Part shown: positions 38,924 through 47,755 of the stretch, piece by piece | Layout of the letters: every line of letters begins with the position of its first letter | Position numbering within the stretch: the first letter of the stretch is position 1 | NCBI GenBank assembly: GCA_031263015.1 | Contig: JAISGN010000020.1 | Span: 21,128 to 85,127 of the forward strand | Length of the DNA: 64,000 nt | Direction of reading: 5' to 3' | From: Bacteroidales bacterium | Lineage (GTDB): Bacteria; Bacteroidota; Bacteroidia; Bacteroidales; P3 | The notes under the pieces: generated by a model | The model's database searches: none | Seen by the model: the letters and a program-made list of their open reading frames with translations, nothing else | What the model was told of the DNA's origin: nothing | Translations under genes and position numbers: made by a program

Positions 38924-39307
38924 ATGAGATACGTTATTTTATTCGCAACAATAGTGTTTTTATTATTTTCATGTAATGACAGTAAAGAAAAAATAGAGGA
39001 ATACAAAAGTCAATCAAGAGATGCCAATCTTATGGGGTGGTGGCATATGACTTACATAGGTGATAATGTGTATTGGCTATTCTATGAATATAATCTGATT
39101 GATTATAGATATAATAGTAGCACTAATAATTGGGATATATTTTTCGAAGAATACTGGTATACAAAGTATAATAATCTTTACGTATTAGAGACTGACGGAT
39201 GGATGCATATTTTGGAAGACAAATACTCTTATGACATACGAAATGACTCATTATTTTTAGATGGCTCGTTTAATGGCATAAGAGCAACATCGCCTTTTGG
39301 TATTTGA
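38924..39307 (+). CDS. Small aromatic-rich lipoprotein of unknown function
   Basis: 127 residues with lipobox LFSC (Cys17). The mature part is unusually rich in Trp and Tyr (GWWHMTYIGDNVYWLFYEY, EEYWYTKYNN). I do not recognise a family. Its low GC content and close spacing tie it to the preceding putative hydrolase. An immunity or binding partner of that enzyme is one possibility, with no direct evidence. Confidence 0.7.
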   Translation: MRYVILFATIVFLLFSCNDSKEKIEEYKSQSRDANLMGWWHMTYIGDNVYWLFYEYNLIDYRYNSSTNNWDIFFEEYWYTKYNNLYVLETDGWMHILEDKYSYDIRNDSLFLDGSFNGIRATSPFGI

Positions 39308-39382
39308 ATTAGCAATATTTAACAATATATGCTTGGATTGAAACAATATAGATGCGACAATTACTATATGACAAAAAATTAT

Positions 39383-39390
39383 TAACTTTG
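39383..39390 (+). promoter_or_regulatory. -7 box before the DUF1015 gene
   Basis: TAACTTTG followed by CTGCC, 34 bp before the ATG. Confidence 0.65.
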
Positions 39391-39423
39391 CTGCCTTAAA
39401 ATTCAAACAAACATAATTTAAAT

Positions 39424-40674
39424 ATGGCAAGAGTTAAAGCATTTAAGGGGTTGCGTCCCCCGGTTGATATAGTTGCCGAACTGGCATCAAGACCCTATGA
39501 CGTATTAAACTCAAAAGAAGCAAGAGAAGAGGCAAAAGGAAATGAGTATTCTTTACTTCGTGTTACCAAAGCCGAGATTGACCTTCCCGAAGGAACGGAC
39601 GAACATTCGCAAGCAGTATATGATAAGGTTGTAGAGAACTTTAATATGTTCAAAGCAAAAGGATGGCTCGTGCAGGACAAAGAACCGAAACTTTATATCT
39701 ACGCTCAAACTATGGATGGCAGAACTCAATATGGTATTGTGGGCTGTACGCACGTTGATGACTACTTTAACAATGTGATAAAGAAGCATGAATTGACCCG
39801 TAAGGACAAAGAAGACGACAGAATGATACATGTCAATATTACTAACGCCAATGTTGAGCCTGTTTTCTTTGCTTATCCCGCTCATAAGGAGATTGATGCC
39901 ATTGTTGCTGAGGTTGTGAAGGGCAAACCTTGCTATGACTTCGTTGCAAAGGAGGATGGATTCGGTCATACCTTCTGGGTGATTGACGATAAAGCCGTTA
40001 TAGCTCGCATAGAAGAGATTTTTGATAAAGAAATCCCTGCTTTATATGTAGCAGACGGGCATCACAGAACAGCAGCCGCTGCTCGCGTTGGGCAGGAACG
40101 AAGGATGAGAAATCCGAATCATACGGGTAATGAAGAATATAACTACTTTATGGCGGTTATTTTCCCAGATGCTCAGCTGAAGATAATAGATTATAATCGC
40201 GTTGTAAAGGATTTGAACGGCTTAACTGAGGAACAATTCATTGAGGAGTTGAAAAAGTCGTTTGTTGTGGAGGATATGGGAACGGAAATCTATCGTCCGT
40301 CAAAGTTACACGAGTTTAGTATGTATCTTGGCAAGCATTGGTATAAATTAACAGCAATGCAAGGCACTTATAACGACAATGACCCTATTGGAGTGCTGGA
40401 TGTAACCATTCTTTCCAACATCGTGCTTGATAGTATCTTGGATATAAAAGATTTAAGGACGTCTAAACGCATTGATTTCGTAGGTGGTATTCGTGGATTG
40501 GGCGAATTGTCAAAGCGAGTGGATAGTGGTGAGATGAAGGTAGCATTTGCGTTGTATCCTGTCTCAATGCAACAACTTATAAACATAGCCGACAGCGGTA
40601 ATATTATGCCTCCGAAGACTACATGGTTCGAACCTAAACTTCGTTCGGGACTTGTAATTCACGAATTGGTATAA
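39424..40674 (+). CDS. DUF1015 family protein
   Basis: 416 residues. The N-terminus (ARVKAFKGLRPP, ASRPYDVLN) and the YVADGHHRTAAA motif near residue 209 are hallmarks of DUF1015, a predicted hydrolase or kinase-like family with no confirmed activity known to me. In many Bacteroidota it sits beside serC and serA; those genes are not here. It has its own -7 box and a strong terminator. Confidence 0.9.
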   Translation: MARVKAFKGLRPPVDIVAELASRPYDVLNSKEAREEAKGNEYSLLRVTKAEIDLPEGTDEHSQAVYDKVVENFNMFKAKGWLVQDKEPKLYIYAQTMDGRTQYGIVGCTHVDDYFNNVIKKHELTRKDKEDDRMIHVNITNANVEPVFFAYPAHKEIDAIVAEVVKGKPCYDFVAKEDGFGHTFWVIDDKAVIARIEEIFDKEIPALYVADGHHRTAAAARVGQERRMRNPNHTGNEEYNYFMAVIFPDAQLKIIDYNRVVKDLNGLTEEQFIEELKKSFVVEDMGTEIYRPSKLHEFSMYLGKHWYKLTAMQGTYNDNDPIGVLDVTILSNIVLDSILDIKDLRTSKRIDFVGGIRGLGELSKRVDSGEMKVAFALYPVSMQQLINIADSGNIMPPKTTWFEPKLRSGLVIHELV

Positions 40675-40700
40675 CAATATAATAAGACAAACAAAGGTCT

Positions 40701-40733
40701 AATGCTCTCTTTGATAAAGGGAGCATTTTTTTT
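40701..40733 (+). terminator. Terminator after the DUF1015 gene
   Basis: AATGCTCTC and GGGAGCATT pair over 9 bp around TTTGATAAA, followed by eight T's. The T run runs into the TTTG used as the -33 box of the next promoter. Confidence 0.9.
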
Positions 40734-40761
40734 GCTAATCCTGCAAAAAACCTTAACTTTG
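40731..40761 (+). promoter_or_regulatory. Promoter of dsbD
   Basis: TTTG at 40731-40734 and TAACTTTG at 40754-40761, 19 bp apart. It overlaps the end of the preceding terminator. Confidence 0.8.
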
Positions 40762-40782
40762 CAGGTTCAAAATCTAATTAAA

Positions 40783-42861
40783 ATGAAATATTCTCTCAAA
40801 TCATTAGGATTAGCGTTGATATTGGCTATTCCTTTCTGCACTTTGGCACAAAGTCCTGCTACATGGAATTTTGAAACTAAGAAAGTAAGCGATTCTACCT
40901 GCGATTTGATTATGAAAGTGGCTCTTCAAGACGGCTGGCATATCTATTCGCAAACCACAAAAGGCACAGAATTGCCCATAGAGTTCAAATTCACAAACGG
41001 AAAGTATGAAAGAATCGGCGGAGTTAAGGAATTGACAAAACCAAAAGCCGAATACGACCCGTATGCAAAAGATACAACGCGATTTTTCTCAAATAACGCT
41101 ACGTTCTCACAGCGTATAAAAGTAAAAAGTACTAATGATATTGTGATAAATGGTGTTGTTACGTTTCAGTTATGCGAAAAGGGACAATGCATACCGCCTG
41201 ACGATGTGGATTTCGCATTTAAGATTAAAGGGAATCCTGCTACCAAAGATACGATTGTTGAGATTGTGGAAGAAATACAGGCAACCGCAACGCCGACAAC
41301 AGATACCAAAACAACCATTGCCGAAAGCAATAAACCTAATGGCGATAATGATTATTTGTCAGATGAGATGAAAGATAAATCTCTGCTTATGATATTCCTT
41401 ATGTCGCTTGGCGCCGGGCTATTAACTCTTATCACTCCATGCGTCTTTCCTATGATACCGATGACAATAAGTTTCTTTCTCAAAGGAAACAAGAGTAATA
41501 AACAGGGACGGCGTCTGGCTTATGTTTTCGGCTTATCCATTGTGTTCATCTTTGCTGTGCTCGGGCTGGCTCTTACTTTGATTTTCGGCAAACAGGCAAT
41601 GTATATAATTTCTACCCATTGGATACCGAATCTTTTGTTCTTTCTTATCTTTATGGTTTTTGCTCTGTCGTTTTTCGGCTTATTTGAAATCACTCTTCCG
41701 AGCTCTTGGGTAAATAAATCCGACAAACAAGCCGACAAAGGCGGCTATAAAGGAGCATTTTTCATCGCCTTGACAACTGTTTTGGTGTCTTTCTCATGCA
41801 CAGGTCCTATTCTGGGGGCGGCATTGGTCGGAATGGCGTCGGGAAGCAGCAATAGTTTCATCTTTTTAGTATCAATGCTGGGCTTTGCTATTGGTTTTGC
41901 TCTACCATTCACTCTTTTGGCTATGTTCCCTGCTGTTCTTAACAAAATGAAATCAGGCTCTTGGCTAAATACTGTCAAGATTGTTTTCGGTTTTTTGGAG
42001 ATTGCGCTCGGCTTAAAGTTCCTTTCAATGGCAGATTTAAGTGCAAACTGGGGTTTATTGTCCAGAACAACATATTTATGTTTGTGGATAGTAACATTTA
42101 GTATGCTTGGATTTTATCTTTTGGGCAAATTACGCTTCAAAGGCGACAGTCCGTTGGAAAAAATCTCTGTTTTAAGACTGCTGCTCTCCATTGTAACATT
42201 CTCATTCGTTGTTTATATGATACCGGGCTTGTGGGGAGCACCGCTAAAAACCATTTCGGGCTACCTTCCTCCTATTTCAACACAGGAATACAACATAGAA
42301 AAAATCATATCGGAGAATTCGGGTGGAGGAAACTTGATTTCATCCGAATCAGGCTTGCCGACAGATAGAAAATACGCCTCTTTGCTGCATTCAAAAGGCA
42401 TTGATACGCCGATAGGCTTTGAAGCATTCTACGATTTGGAAGAAGCAAAGGCATACGCTAAAAAAACAGGCAAGCCAATCTTCATTGACTTTACGGGAAA
42501 GACCTGCGCCAATTGCAGAGAGATGGAAAACTTTGTTTGGACTGACCCTAAGGTTAAATCAATACTTCAAAAGGATTATGTGATGGTGGCTCTTTATTGT
42601 GATGAAAACACGATTAATCTTCACCAAAGCGACATTGTGATTACCAAAGACGGCAAAAAAATCACTACTCTGGGCAAAAAAAATCATAACTTCCAGATGG
42701 AACGTTTTAATGCTAACGCTCAACCTTTGTATGTCTTAATGGATGGGGACGAAAGGCTGCTTACCAAAAGTCCGAAGCCATACGACCGCAACATTGACAA
42801 CTTTGTGGAGTTTCTTAACGAAGGTCTGAGTAATTACAAAAAGACTAATGCCGCTAAATAA
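40783..42861 (+). CDS. dsbD: Thiol:disulfide interchange protein DsbD-like
   Basis: 692 residues from the ATG at 40783; an earlier ATG at 40702 lies inside the terminator. There is a signal peptide to about residue 22 (FCTLAQ). The periplasmic alpha domain follows, with FQLCEKGQCIPP. A core of about eight membrane segments contains TPCVFPMIPMT and SCTGPILGA, the Cys pair that carries electrons. The C-terminal thioredoxin domain has CANC at 575-578. It moves reducing power from the cytoplasm to periplasmic thioredoxins such as the TlpA-like and DoxX-thioredoxin proteins of this window. It overlaps the exonuclease gene by 14 bp. Confidence 0.92.
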   Translation: MKYSLKSLGLALILAIPFCTLAQSPATWNFETKKVSDSTCDLIMKVALQDGWHIYSQTTKGTELPIEFKFTNGKYERIGGVKELTKPKAEYDPYAKDTTRFFSNNATFSQRIKVKSTNDIVINGVVTFQLCEKGQCIPPDDVDFAFKIKGNPATKDTIVEIVEEIQATATPTTDTKTTIAESNKPNGDNDYLSDEMKDKSLLMIFLMSLGAGLLTLITPCVFPMIPMTISFFLKGNKSNKQGRRLAYVFGLSIVFIFAVLGLALTLIFGKQAMYIISTHWIPNLLFFLIFMVFALSFFGLFEITLPSSWVNKSDKQADKGGYKGAFFIALTTVLVSFSCTGPILGAALVGMASGSSNSFIFLVSMLGFAIGFALPFTLLAMFPAVLNKMKSGSWLNTVKIVFGFLEIALGLKFLSMADLSANWGLLSRTTYLCLWIVTFSMLGFYLLGKLRFKGDSPLEKISVLRLLLSIVTFSFVVYMIPGLWGAPLKTISGYLPPISTQEYNIEKIISENSGGGNLISSESGLPTDRKYASLLHSKGIDTPIGFEAFYDLEEAKAYAKKTGKPIFIDFTGKTCANCREMENFVWTDPKVKSILQKDYVMVALYCDENTINLHQSDIVITKDGKKITTLGKKNHNFQMERFNANAQPLYVLMDGDERLLTKSPKPYDRNIDNFVEFLNEGLSNYKKTNAAK

Positions 42862-43414
42862 AGGCTTTGACTTTGTAGCCATTGATTTTGAAACAGCGGA
42901 TAAATACATCCCTTGCTCTCTTGGCTTAGTCGTTGTACGGAATTCTCATATAGAATGCGTTAAAAACTGGTTAATTAAGCCTGTATGCTTTCCTTATTTT
43001 CATTTTTACGCACAACGTATTCACGGAATCCACAAAGAGGATGTTGAATTCAAGCCTTGTTTTGATGAACTTTGGGAAGAAATCAAGCCTTTCGTAGAAA
43101 ATACTACTCTTGTGGCACATAATGCTCTTTTTGACATAAATGTGTTACGGAAAACCCTGTTGCATTATCATCTTCCAAAGCCCCGCAGCAATTACTTCTG
43201 CTCTTATCAAATTGCTCGCAAGGTTTGGACAAATCAAACCAAGTATTCGCTGGATTTTCTTTGCAATCAGCAGAACATTGTCTTTGAACACCATAAATCA
43301 GACCAAGATGCGGTAGCGTGTGCCAAACTTTTCTTGCGGGAATTGGAAGAATTGCAGGTTTCATCCTTCACGGAACTCAAAAGAAAGCTCCAAATCCGTT
43401 CTCCGAAAGTCTGA
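42848..43414 (+). CDS. DnaQ-like 3'-5' exonuclease
   Basis: 188 residues. DEDD-superfamily motifs are visible: Exo I FVAIDFETAD (~9-18), Exo II TTLVAHNALFDINVL (~93), and Exo III HKSDQDAVACAKL (~157), the H-x4-D DEDDh form. It could proofread DNA or trim RNA; it is unattached to a polymerase gene. The start overlaps dsbD, indicating translational coupling. Confidence 0.9.
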   Translation: MPLNKGFDFVAIDFETADKYIPCSLGLVVVRNSHIECVKNWLIKPVCFPYFHFYAQRIHGIHKEDVEFKPCFDELWEEIKPFVENTTLVAHNALFDINVLRKTLLHYHLPKPRSNYFCSYQIARKVWTNQTKYSLDFLCNQQNIVFEHHKSDQDAVACAKLFLRELEELQVSSFTELKRKLQIRSPKV

Positions 43415-43448
43415 TTATTTACGCCATCGGCTGATATATCGGAACAGA

Positions 43449-44084
43449 TTAGCGAATAATTGTTATGGCATTTGAATTCGCCATATCATTAGGGTTTGTG
43501 CCCGCAACGCCTTCGGGAATCGGCATATTGATACGAGAGAAAAATTCTACCCATGCAGGGAAAAATTCATTGGTACGGCTATCCTTGAAACTCATTGGTG
43601 ATGTGGCAAAAATATGTCTGCCTTTGTCATCAATAAAACAATGTTCCACCAATTCCGAACAATAGTATGCATCGTTATCAGGCAGGAAAACGCTGTCATA
43701 AGCCTTACCTACCAATGCCCTTGCACGATTCAATGCCGGCGAAACGGCGTTTGAATATTTTGAAATCAGCCTTCCTGTGAATATTATCGGCTTTCCGTTA
43801 TCATCTTTCTTGCTTTGGGCAAGAAATTGTTTGAGAGGCACAATTCTAACGCCCTCTTCAGGCACGGCTTCTATCACATTAGTGTCGCCATTGCTTATAT
43901 CCACAATGCCAACGTGCGAAAACGTATAGTCTTCGTAAGCCTTGCCTGCACCTTTTACGGCATTGGAAAAATCGGACGGCTCATTTGCCTGAAATAACAG
44001 GTCTCCCTGACGATAATGCATCTCTTTATCCTTGCAACTCAGCAAAAAAGCAGCCGCAAACAGGCAAACAACCCAATATTTCAT
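43449..44084 (-). CDS. YiiX/YebB-like NlpC/P60-family lipoprotein
   Basis: 211 residues with lipobox LLSC (Cys17). The permuted papain-like order is clear: YRQGDLLFQ, then FSHVGIV (catalytic His) and later YYCSELVEHCF (catalytic Cys). Family members are predicted amidases or peptidases acting on cell-wall peptides or lipids at the envelope. This is the second such lipoprotein in the window (see 37689) but with normal composition. It ends a run with panC and the holin-like gene. Confidence 0.88.
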   Translation of the reverse strand: MKYWVVCLFAAAFLLSCKDKEMHYRQGDLLFQANEPSDFSNAVKGAGKAYEDYTFSHVGIVDISNGDTNVIEAVPEEGVRIVPLKQFLAQSKKDDNGKPIIFTGRLISKYSNAVSPALNRARALVGKAYDSVFLPDNDAYYCSELVEHCFIDDKGRHIFATSPMSFKDSRTNEFFPAWVEFFSRINMPIPEGVAGTNPNDMANSNAITIIR

Positions 44085-44085
44085 T

Positions 44086-44925
44086 CTAATAATAGCGCTG
44101 CATGTCTATCAGACGCACTCCATCAAGCCATACGGCAATGCAACCGACCACTCCGTTTGCTCCTTTCTGCATAACAGGTTGCAGAGTTACGTCATCAACA
44201 ATCTCAAAGTACTCTACCTTGAAATCTTTGTACATCTTAAAATCACTCATCACGAATCCCTTGATTTGAGACAGCGAAAGGTCTGCCACACACGAAGCAG
44301 AATTTAAAAGAATCTGGTGAATCTTCGGTGCTAAGGCTCTTTTCTCGGGCGAAAGTCTTTTATTCCTTGATGAAGAAGCCAATCCGTCCGCATCTCTGTA
44401 AATAGGACAAACCACAATCTTGACAGGAATAGAATATTGCCTTACCAAATCCTTAATGATAGCCACTTGCTGAAAATCTTTCTCGCCAAAATATGCATTA
44501 TCCGCCTTTGTCCAGTCAAACAACCGCCTTACAATGATAGCAACTCCGTTAAAATGACCCGGACGTGCCACTCCCTCCATCACTTGCTCCAATTCACCAA
44601 AATTATACTTTTCAGTAGGCGGCTCAGGGTATATCTCATCTTCCGAAGGTATGAAAACAATATCACATTCGTTTGCTTCCAACAAGGCTATGTCTGCTTC
44701 AATATCACGAGGGTATTTTTTCAGGTCTTCTTCGTTGTTAAACTGAACGGGATTGACAAAGATGCTGCAAATAACAACATCATTGTCTTCCTTGGCTCTT
44801 CTTAATAGTGAAAGATGACCATCATGCAAGGCACCCATTGTAGGCAATAAACCTATCGTTTTGCCTTCTTGTTTAAGGCTTTCTACGCATGCCGACAGGT
44901 CTTTGATAGTTTCGTAAATCAACAT
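44086..44925 (-). CDS. panC: Pantoate--beta-alanine ligase
   Basis: 279 residues. The enzyme makes pantothenate from pantoate and beta-alanine with ATP. The HIGH-like motif is HDGH at 34-37 after LLPTMGAL. FVNPVQFN and EKDFQQ (~153) with SSSRNKRLSPE (~185) are the other signatures. panB and panD are not adjacent; panD often follows it in Bacteroidota. The start codon overlaps the stop of the upstream holin-like gene. Confidence 0.96.
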   Translation of the reverse strand: MLIYETIKDLSACVESLKQEGKTIGLLPTMGALHDGHLSLLRRAKEDNDVVICSIFVNPVQFNNEEDLKKYPRDIEADIALLEANECDIVFIPSEDEIYPEPPTEKYNFGELEQVMEGVARPGHFNGVAIIVRRLFDWTKADNAYFGEKDFQQVAIIKDLVRQYSIPVKIVVCPIYRDADGLASSSRNKRLSPEKRALAPKIHQILLNSASCVADLSLSQIKGFVMSDFKMYKDFKVEYFEIVDDVTLQPVMQKGANGVVGCIAVWLDGVRLIDMQRYY

Positions 44926-45419
44926 TATTCTTCCGTTTTTTCATTATCCTTTTCCGGCGTAACGTCTTCATAAGAGGTGAAAACATTACTGCCTTTATCG
45001 TCATCGGAATCATCTTCCGAATCCTGTATCCTTCTGTATTTTGTCGGCAACTCAATCAAATAACTCAGCAAAGTAACGATTATGCTGAAAAGTATTGCAT
45101 TGAACAATCCATTTACCTCAAAGCCCGGTATCAACCAACTTGCCAACAACACAATGATTGCATTGATGACAATATAAAAAAGACCGAAAGAAAAGATAAT
45201 AAGAGGCAGAGAAATCATTGCCAACAAGGGACGCAAAGAATTATTTAAGAGGCTTATAACAACGGCTGCCACAAAAGCAGAAAGCGGATTCGCCTTGACG
45301 ATGCTAAACAAAAGCGAGGTAATGAATATTGCCAATGCCATTATAAGCACTTTCAACCAAAAACCTTTGCTTTTCGGAGAAGCCCCTCCGCCATTAAAAG
45401 TAAATTTATATTCTTTCAT
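44925..45419 (-). CDS. Phage holin family 4_2-like membrane protein
   Basis: 164 residues with four hydrophobic segments (~23-120) and a conserved NNSLRPLLAMISLPL stretch, then an acidic disordered tail (SEDDSDDDKG). This matches the YvlD / Phage_holin_4_2 family, ordinary chromosomal membrane proteins despite the name. No other phage genes are nearby. Function is unknown. It is the first gene of an operon with panC and the YiiX-like gene. Confidence 0.85.
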   Translation of the reverse strand: MKEYKFTFNGGGASPKSKGFWLKVLIMALAIFITSLLFSIVKANPLSAFVAAVVISLLNNSLRPLLAMISLPLIIFSFGLFYIVINAIIVLLASWLIPGFEVNGLFNAILFSIIVTLLSYLIELPTKYRRIQDSEDDSDDDKGSNVFTSYEDVTPEKDNEKTEE

Positions 45420-45439
45420 CTAATCAGAATTTAAGTTTG

Positions 45440-45447
45440 CAAAGATA
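45440..45447 (-). promoter_or_regulatory. -7 box of the holin-panC operon
   Basis: CAAAGATA on plus is TATCTTTG on minus, about 20 bp before the ATG. Array K lies 40 bp upstream. Confidence 0.7.
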
Positions 45448-45488
45448 CGACATTTTTTTATTCACCCGAAATTTCTTTTGCTTCTCAC

Positions 45489-45610
45489 CAAACAGCCTTT
45501 CATTTTTATAAAACAGCCTTTGGTTAAAATGAAACAGCCTTTTATTTTTCGCAAACAGCCTTTGATAAAAAGATAATGTCAGTCCGACACGGACAAACGC
45601 ACTTTGGTTA
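45489..45610. repeat. 21-nt intergenic array K (4 units) plus degenerate palindrome
   Basis: Units start at 45489, 45510, 45531 and 45552, all with core CAGCC. They are followed by AATGTCAGTCCGACACGGAC, a variant in which both arms changed (GTCCG/CGGAC) yet still pair. That compensatory change suggests the hairpin or dyad is maintained. Confidence 0.9.
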
Positions 45611-45633
45611 CGGGGAATTGATACGGGAAAAAA

Positions 45634-46713
45634 TTATTTCAGTTTTGTGATGCCGTCAATGTTGTTGGCAGCGGCACATTGAAAGGCACAATTGCAACAA
45701 GAAGTCAATTCGCCCTGCAATCTCATCTTTATAATGTCGCCGATGCTTTCTTTCAACGCCTCAATATCGCTGTTCGCTATCACCTCACTGCAAAAGGCGA
45801 ACATCAGAAGCATTCTCGCAACACGCATACTTATTCCCCGCGAACGCATATAAAACATCGCTTCATCGTCTAATTGTCCTATTGTCGCCCCATGAGAACA
45901 TTTCACATCGTCATTGTATATCTCCAAAAAAGGTCTTGTGTTTATTTTAGCCTTATCGGTAAGGAGAATGTTTTTGTTTGTTTGCATTGCCACCGTGCCG
46001 TGTGAGCCGCCGCCGACATAAACATGCCCGAGAAATTTTGCTTGTGCCGCATCATCCAGAATACCTTTGAACAATTGATTTGAAGCACACATCGGCGCCT
46101 TATGAAATATATTGACAACCGTCTCTACTTCCTGCTGCTTGTCCGTAAGATATAATCCGTTCAAACGGGCTTCGGCATGCGGTTGATTGAGATTTACGTT
46201 GATTGTATTGGCGATATGTTTTCCGTTAAGGCTGAATCCGTAAGTTGTAAGGTGCGAATCTTCGGACAGATGGAAATTTACATCCGTTTTTAATGAGGAA
46301 TTATTGTTCAGATTCTCCATTTTATAATAGTCAAACGAAGAATGAGCAGCAAGATAAACGTCAATCGTGTTGGCGGAATCAGTTATGGTCTCGCCGAAAG
46401 AATCATCGCAATGAATAAAACGAACTTTGCTTCCCGTGCCAACCTCTATTGTCGTATTCATATTATGCTTCCCTCCATCGGAAAGAAGATTCATCATTTG
46501 CAAAGGAAGTTTTATTTCAGTGTTATCAGGGATTGTTATGACGAAAGCCTGTTTGCCTTCAACCGTGCGGTGCAATATTCGGCAGCCTTGCGGTAAAAGG
46601 TCGTCATTGCTTTCAATCATCACTCCGTTACGCTGCATAATTCTAATGGTATGCAGATTCGGAATATTGCAATTAAAGTCCGCCGCCATATCATCAAGTT
46701 TGCTCATATCCAT
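45634..46713 (-). CDS. sufD: Fe-S cluster assembly protein SufD
   Basis: 359 residues from the ATG at 46713, which overlaps the sufC stop as TAATG; an earlier ATG at 46749 would add 12 residues read from inside sufC. The beta-helix core and the C-terminal signature are typical (KCSHGATIGQLDDEAMFYMRSRG split as KCSHGATIGQLDDE and AMFYMRSRGI). It forms the SufBC2D scaffold. The N-terminal helical region is shorter than usual. It ends in Cys-containing CCNCAFQC, an unusual Cys cluster. sufB and sufS are not adjacent. Confidence 0.93.
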   Translation of the reverse strand: MDMSKLDDMAADFNCNIPNLHTIRIMQRNGVMIESNDDLLPQGCRILHRTVEGKQAFVITIPDNTEIKLPLQMMNLLSDGGKHNMNTTIEVGTGSKVRFIHCDDSFGETITDSANTIDVYLAAHSSFDYYKMENLNNNSSLKTDVNFHLSEDSHLTTYGFSLNGKHIANTINVNLNQPHAEARLNGLYLTDKQQEVETVVNIFHKAPMCASNQLFKGILDDAAQAKFLGHVYVGGGSHGTVAMQTNKNILLTDKAKINTRPFLEIYNDDVKCSHGATIGQLDDEAMFYMRSRGISMRVARMLLMFAFCSEVIANSDIEALKESIGDIIKMRLQGELTSCCNCAFQCAAANNIDGITKLK

Positions 46714-47480
46714 TAGTGATTTGGCGTTTGCAATTCTTTCCTTATCCATTCGTAACCTTGCTTTTCCAACTCCAAAGCGAGCTCTTTCGTGCCGCTTTTC
46801 ACAATCCGTCCGTCATAAAGCACATGTACAAAATCGGGAACAATGTAATCCAGCAATCTTTGGTAGTGTGTGATGACTACGATGGCGTTTTCCGGCGACC
46901 GAAGGTTATTTACTCCTTCCGCAACGATGCGTAATGCGTCTATATCCAAGCCCGAATCCGTCTCATCAAGGATTGCGAGTTTCGGATTCAGCATTGCCAT
47001 CTGGAAAATCTCGTTTTTCTTCTTTTCTCCGCCCGAAAAACCTTCATTAACCGAGCGATTGGCAAGATTAGACGGCATTTCCACAATCTTCTTCTTTGCT
47101 TCCATCAACTTCATAAACTCAATTGCGTTCATCGGATCAAGACCTTTGTATTTTCTTTGCTCGTTTATCGCCGTCATCATAAAGTTCTTGATGCTCACAC
47201 CTGGGATTTCAACAGGATATTGAAAGCCAAGAAAAATTCCTTCCGCCGCTCTCGCCTCCACAGACAAGTCAAAAATGTTCTTGCCTTCAAAAAGGATTTC
47301 GCCCTTCGTTACATCAAAAATATCCTTGCCTGCAATGATTGACGCAAGAGTGCTTTTGCCGTTGCCGTTAGGACCCATTATCGCATGGACTTCCCCTTTA
47401 TTTATTTTAATATCAACTCCTTTTAATATCTGTTTGCCTTTGATTGAAGCACAAAGGTCTTTTATTTCCAACATCGCCAT
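46713..47480 (-). CDS. sufC: Fe-S cluster assembly ATPase SufC
   Basis: An ABC-type ATPase of 255 residues without membrane partners. Walker A is GPNGNGKST, the signature is GFSGGEKKKNE and Walker B is LAILDETDSGLD; the D-E-T-D form is specific to SufC. ITHYQRLLDYI is the H-loop region. It powers the SufBCD scaffold. sufB, normally directly upstream, is missing; array L and an ABC-F gene lie there instead. Confidence 0.96.
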   Translation of the reverse strand: MAMLEIKDLCASIKGKQILKGVDIKINKGEVHAIMGPNGNGKSTLASIIAGKDIFDVTKGEILFEGKNIFDLSVEARAAEGIFLGFQYPVEIPGVSIKNFMMTAINEQRKYKGLDPMNAIEFMKLMEAKKKIVEMPSNLANRSVNEGFSGGEKKKNEIFQMAMLNPKLAILDETDSGLDIDALRIVAEGVNNLRSPENAIVVITHYQRLLDYIVPDFVHVLYDGRIVKSGTKELALELEKQGYEWIRKELQTPNH

Positions 47481-47504
47481 AGTTTTTTACTTAAAATTGC
47501 ATTG

Positions 47505-47512
47505 CAAAATTA
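47505..47512 (-). promoter_or_regulatory. -7 box of the sufCD promoter
   Basis: CAAAATTA on plus is TAATTTTG on minus, 25 bp before the sufC ATG. Its presence shows sufC begins its own transcript here. Confidence 0.65.
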
Positions 47513-47618
47513 CAACATTTTATTTAAAGCCATTCCGAAGCCGTTTCGCCGATTGCATATCGCATATCATCCCTTCCATAAAAACAAAGGATAATCTGTT
47601 GTGCCTAAATATTCTGAT

Positions 47619-47744
47619 GAAACAGCGTTTGGTAAAAATGAAAGGCTGTTTCATTCGCACGAAAGCCTGTTTTATTTTCACCAAACAGCCTTCTATAAAA
47701 ATATAATGTCAGTGCGACACGCACAAACAGCCTTCTATAAAAAC
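47619..47744. repeat. 21-nt intergenic array L (4 units, palindrome unit, 1 more unit)
   Basis: Units start at 47619, 47640, 47661 and 47682, with cores CAGCG, GGCTG, GCCTG and CAGCC. The next 21 nt (47703-47723) hold the GTGCGACACGCAC palindrome. Another unit follows at 47724, a copy of the 47682 unit in exact register. Confidence 0.92.
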
Positions 47745-47755
47745 TATTGGAAGTT

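Noticed and set aside
44925..45419. Prophage remnant because of the holin-like gene
   Set aside because: The family is a common chromosomal membrane protein, and no other phage genes are near.
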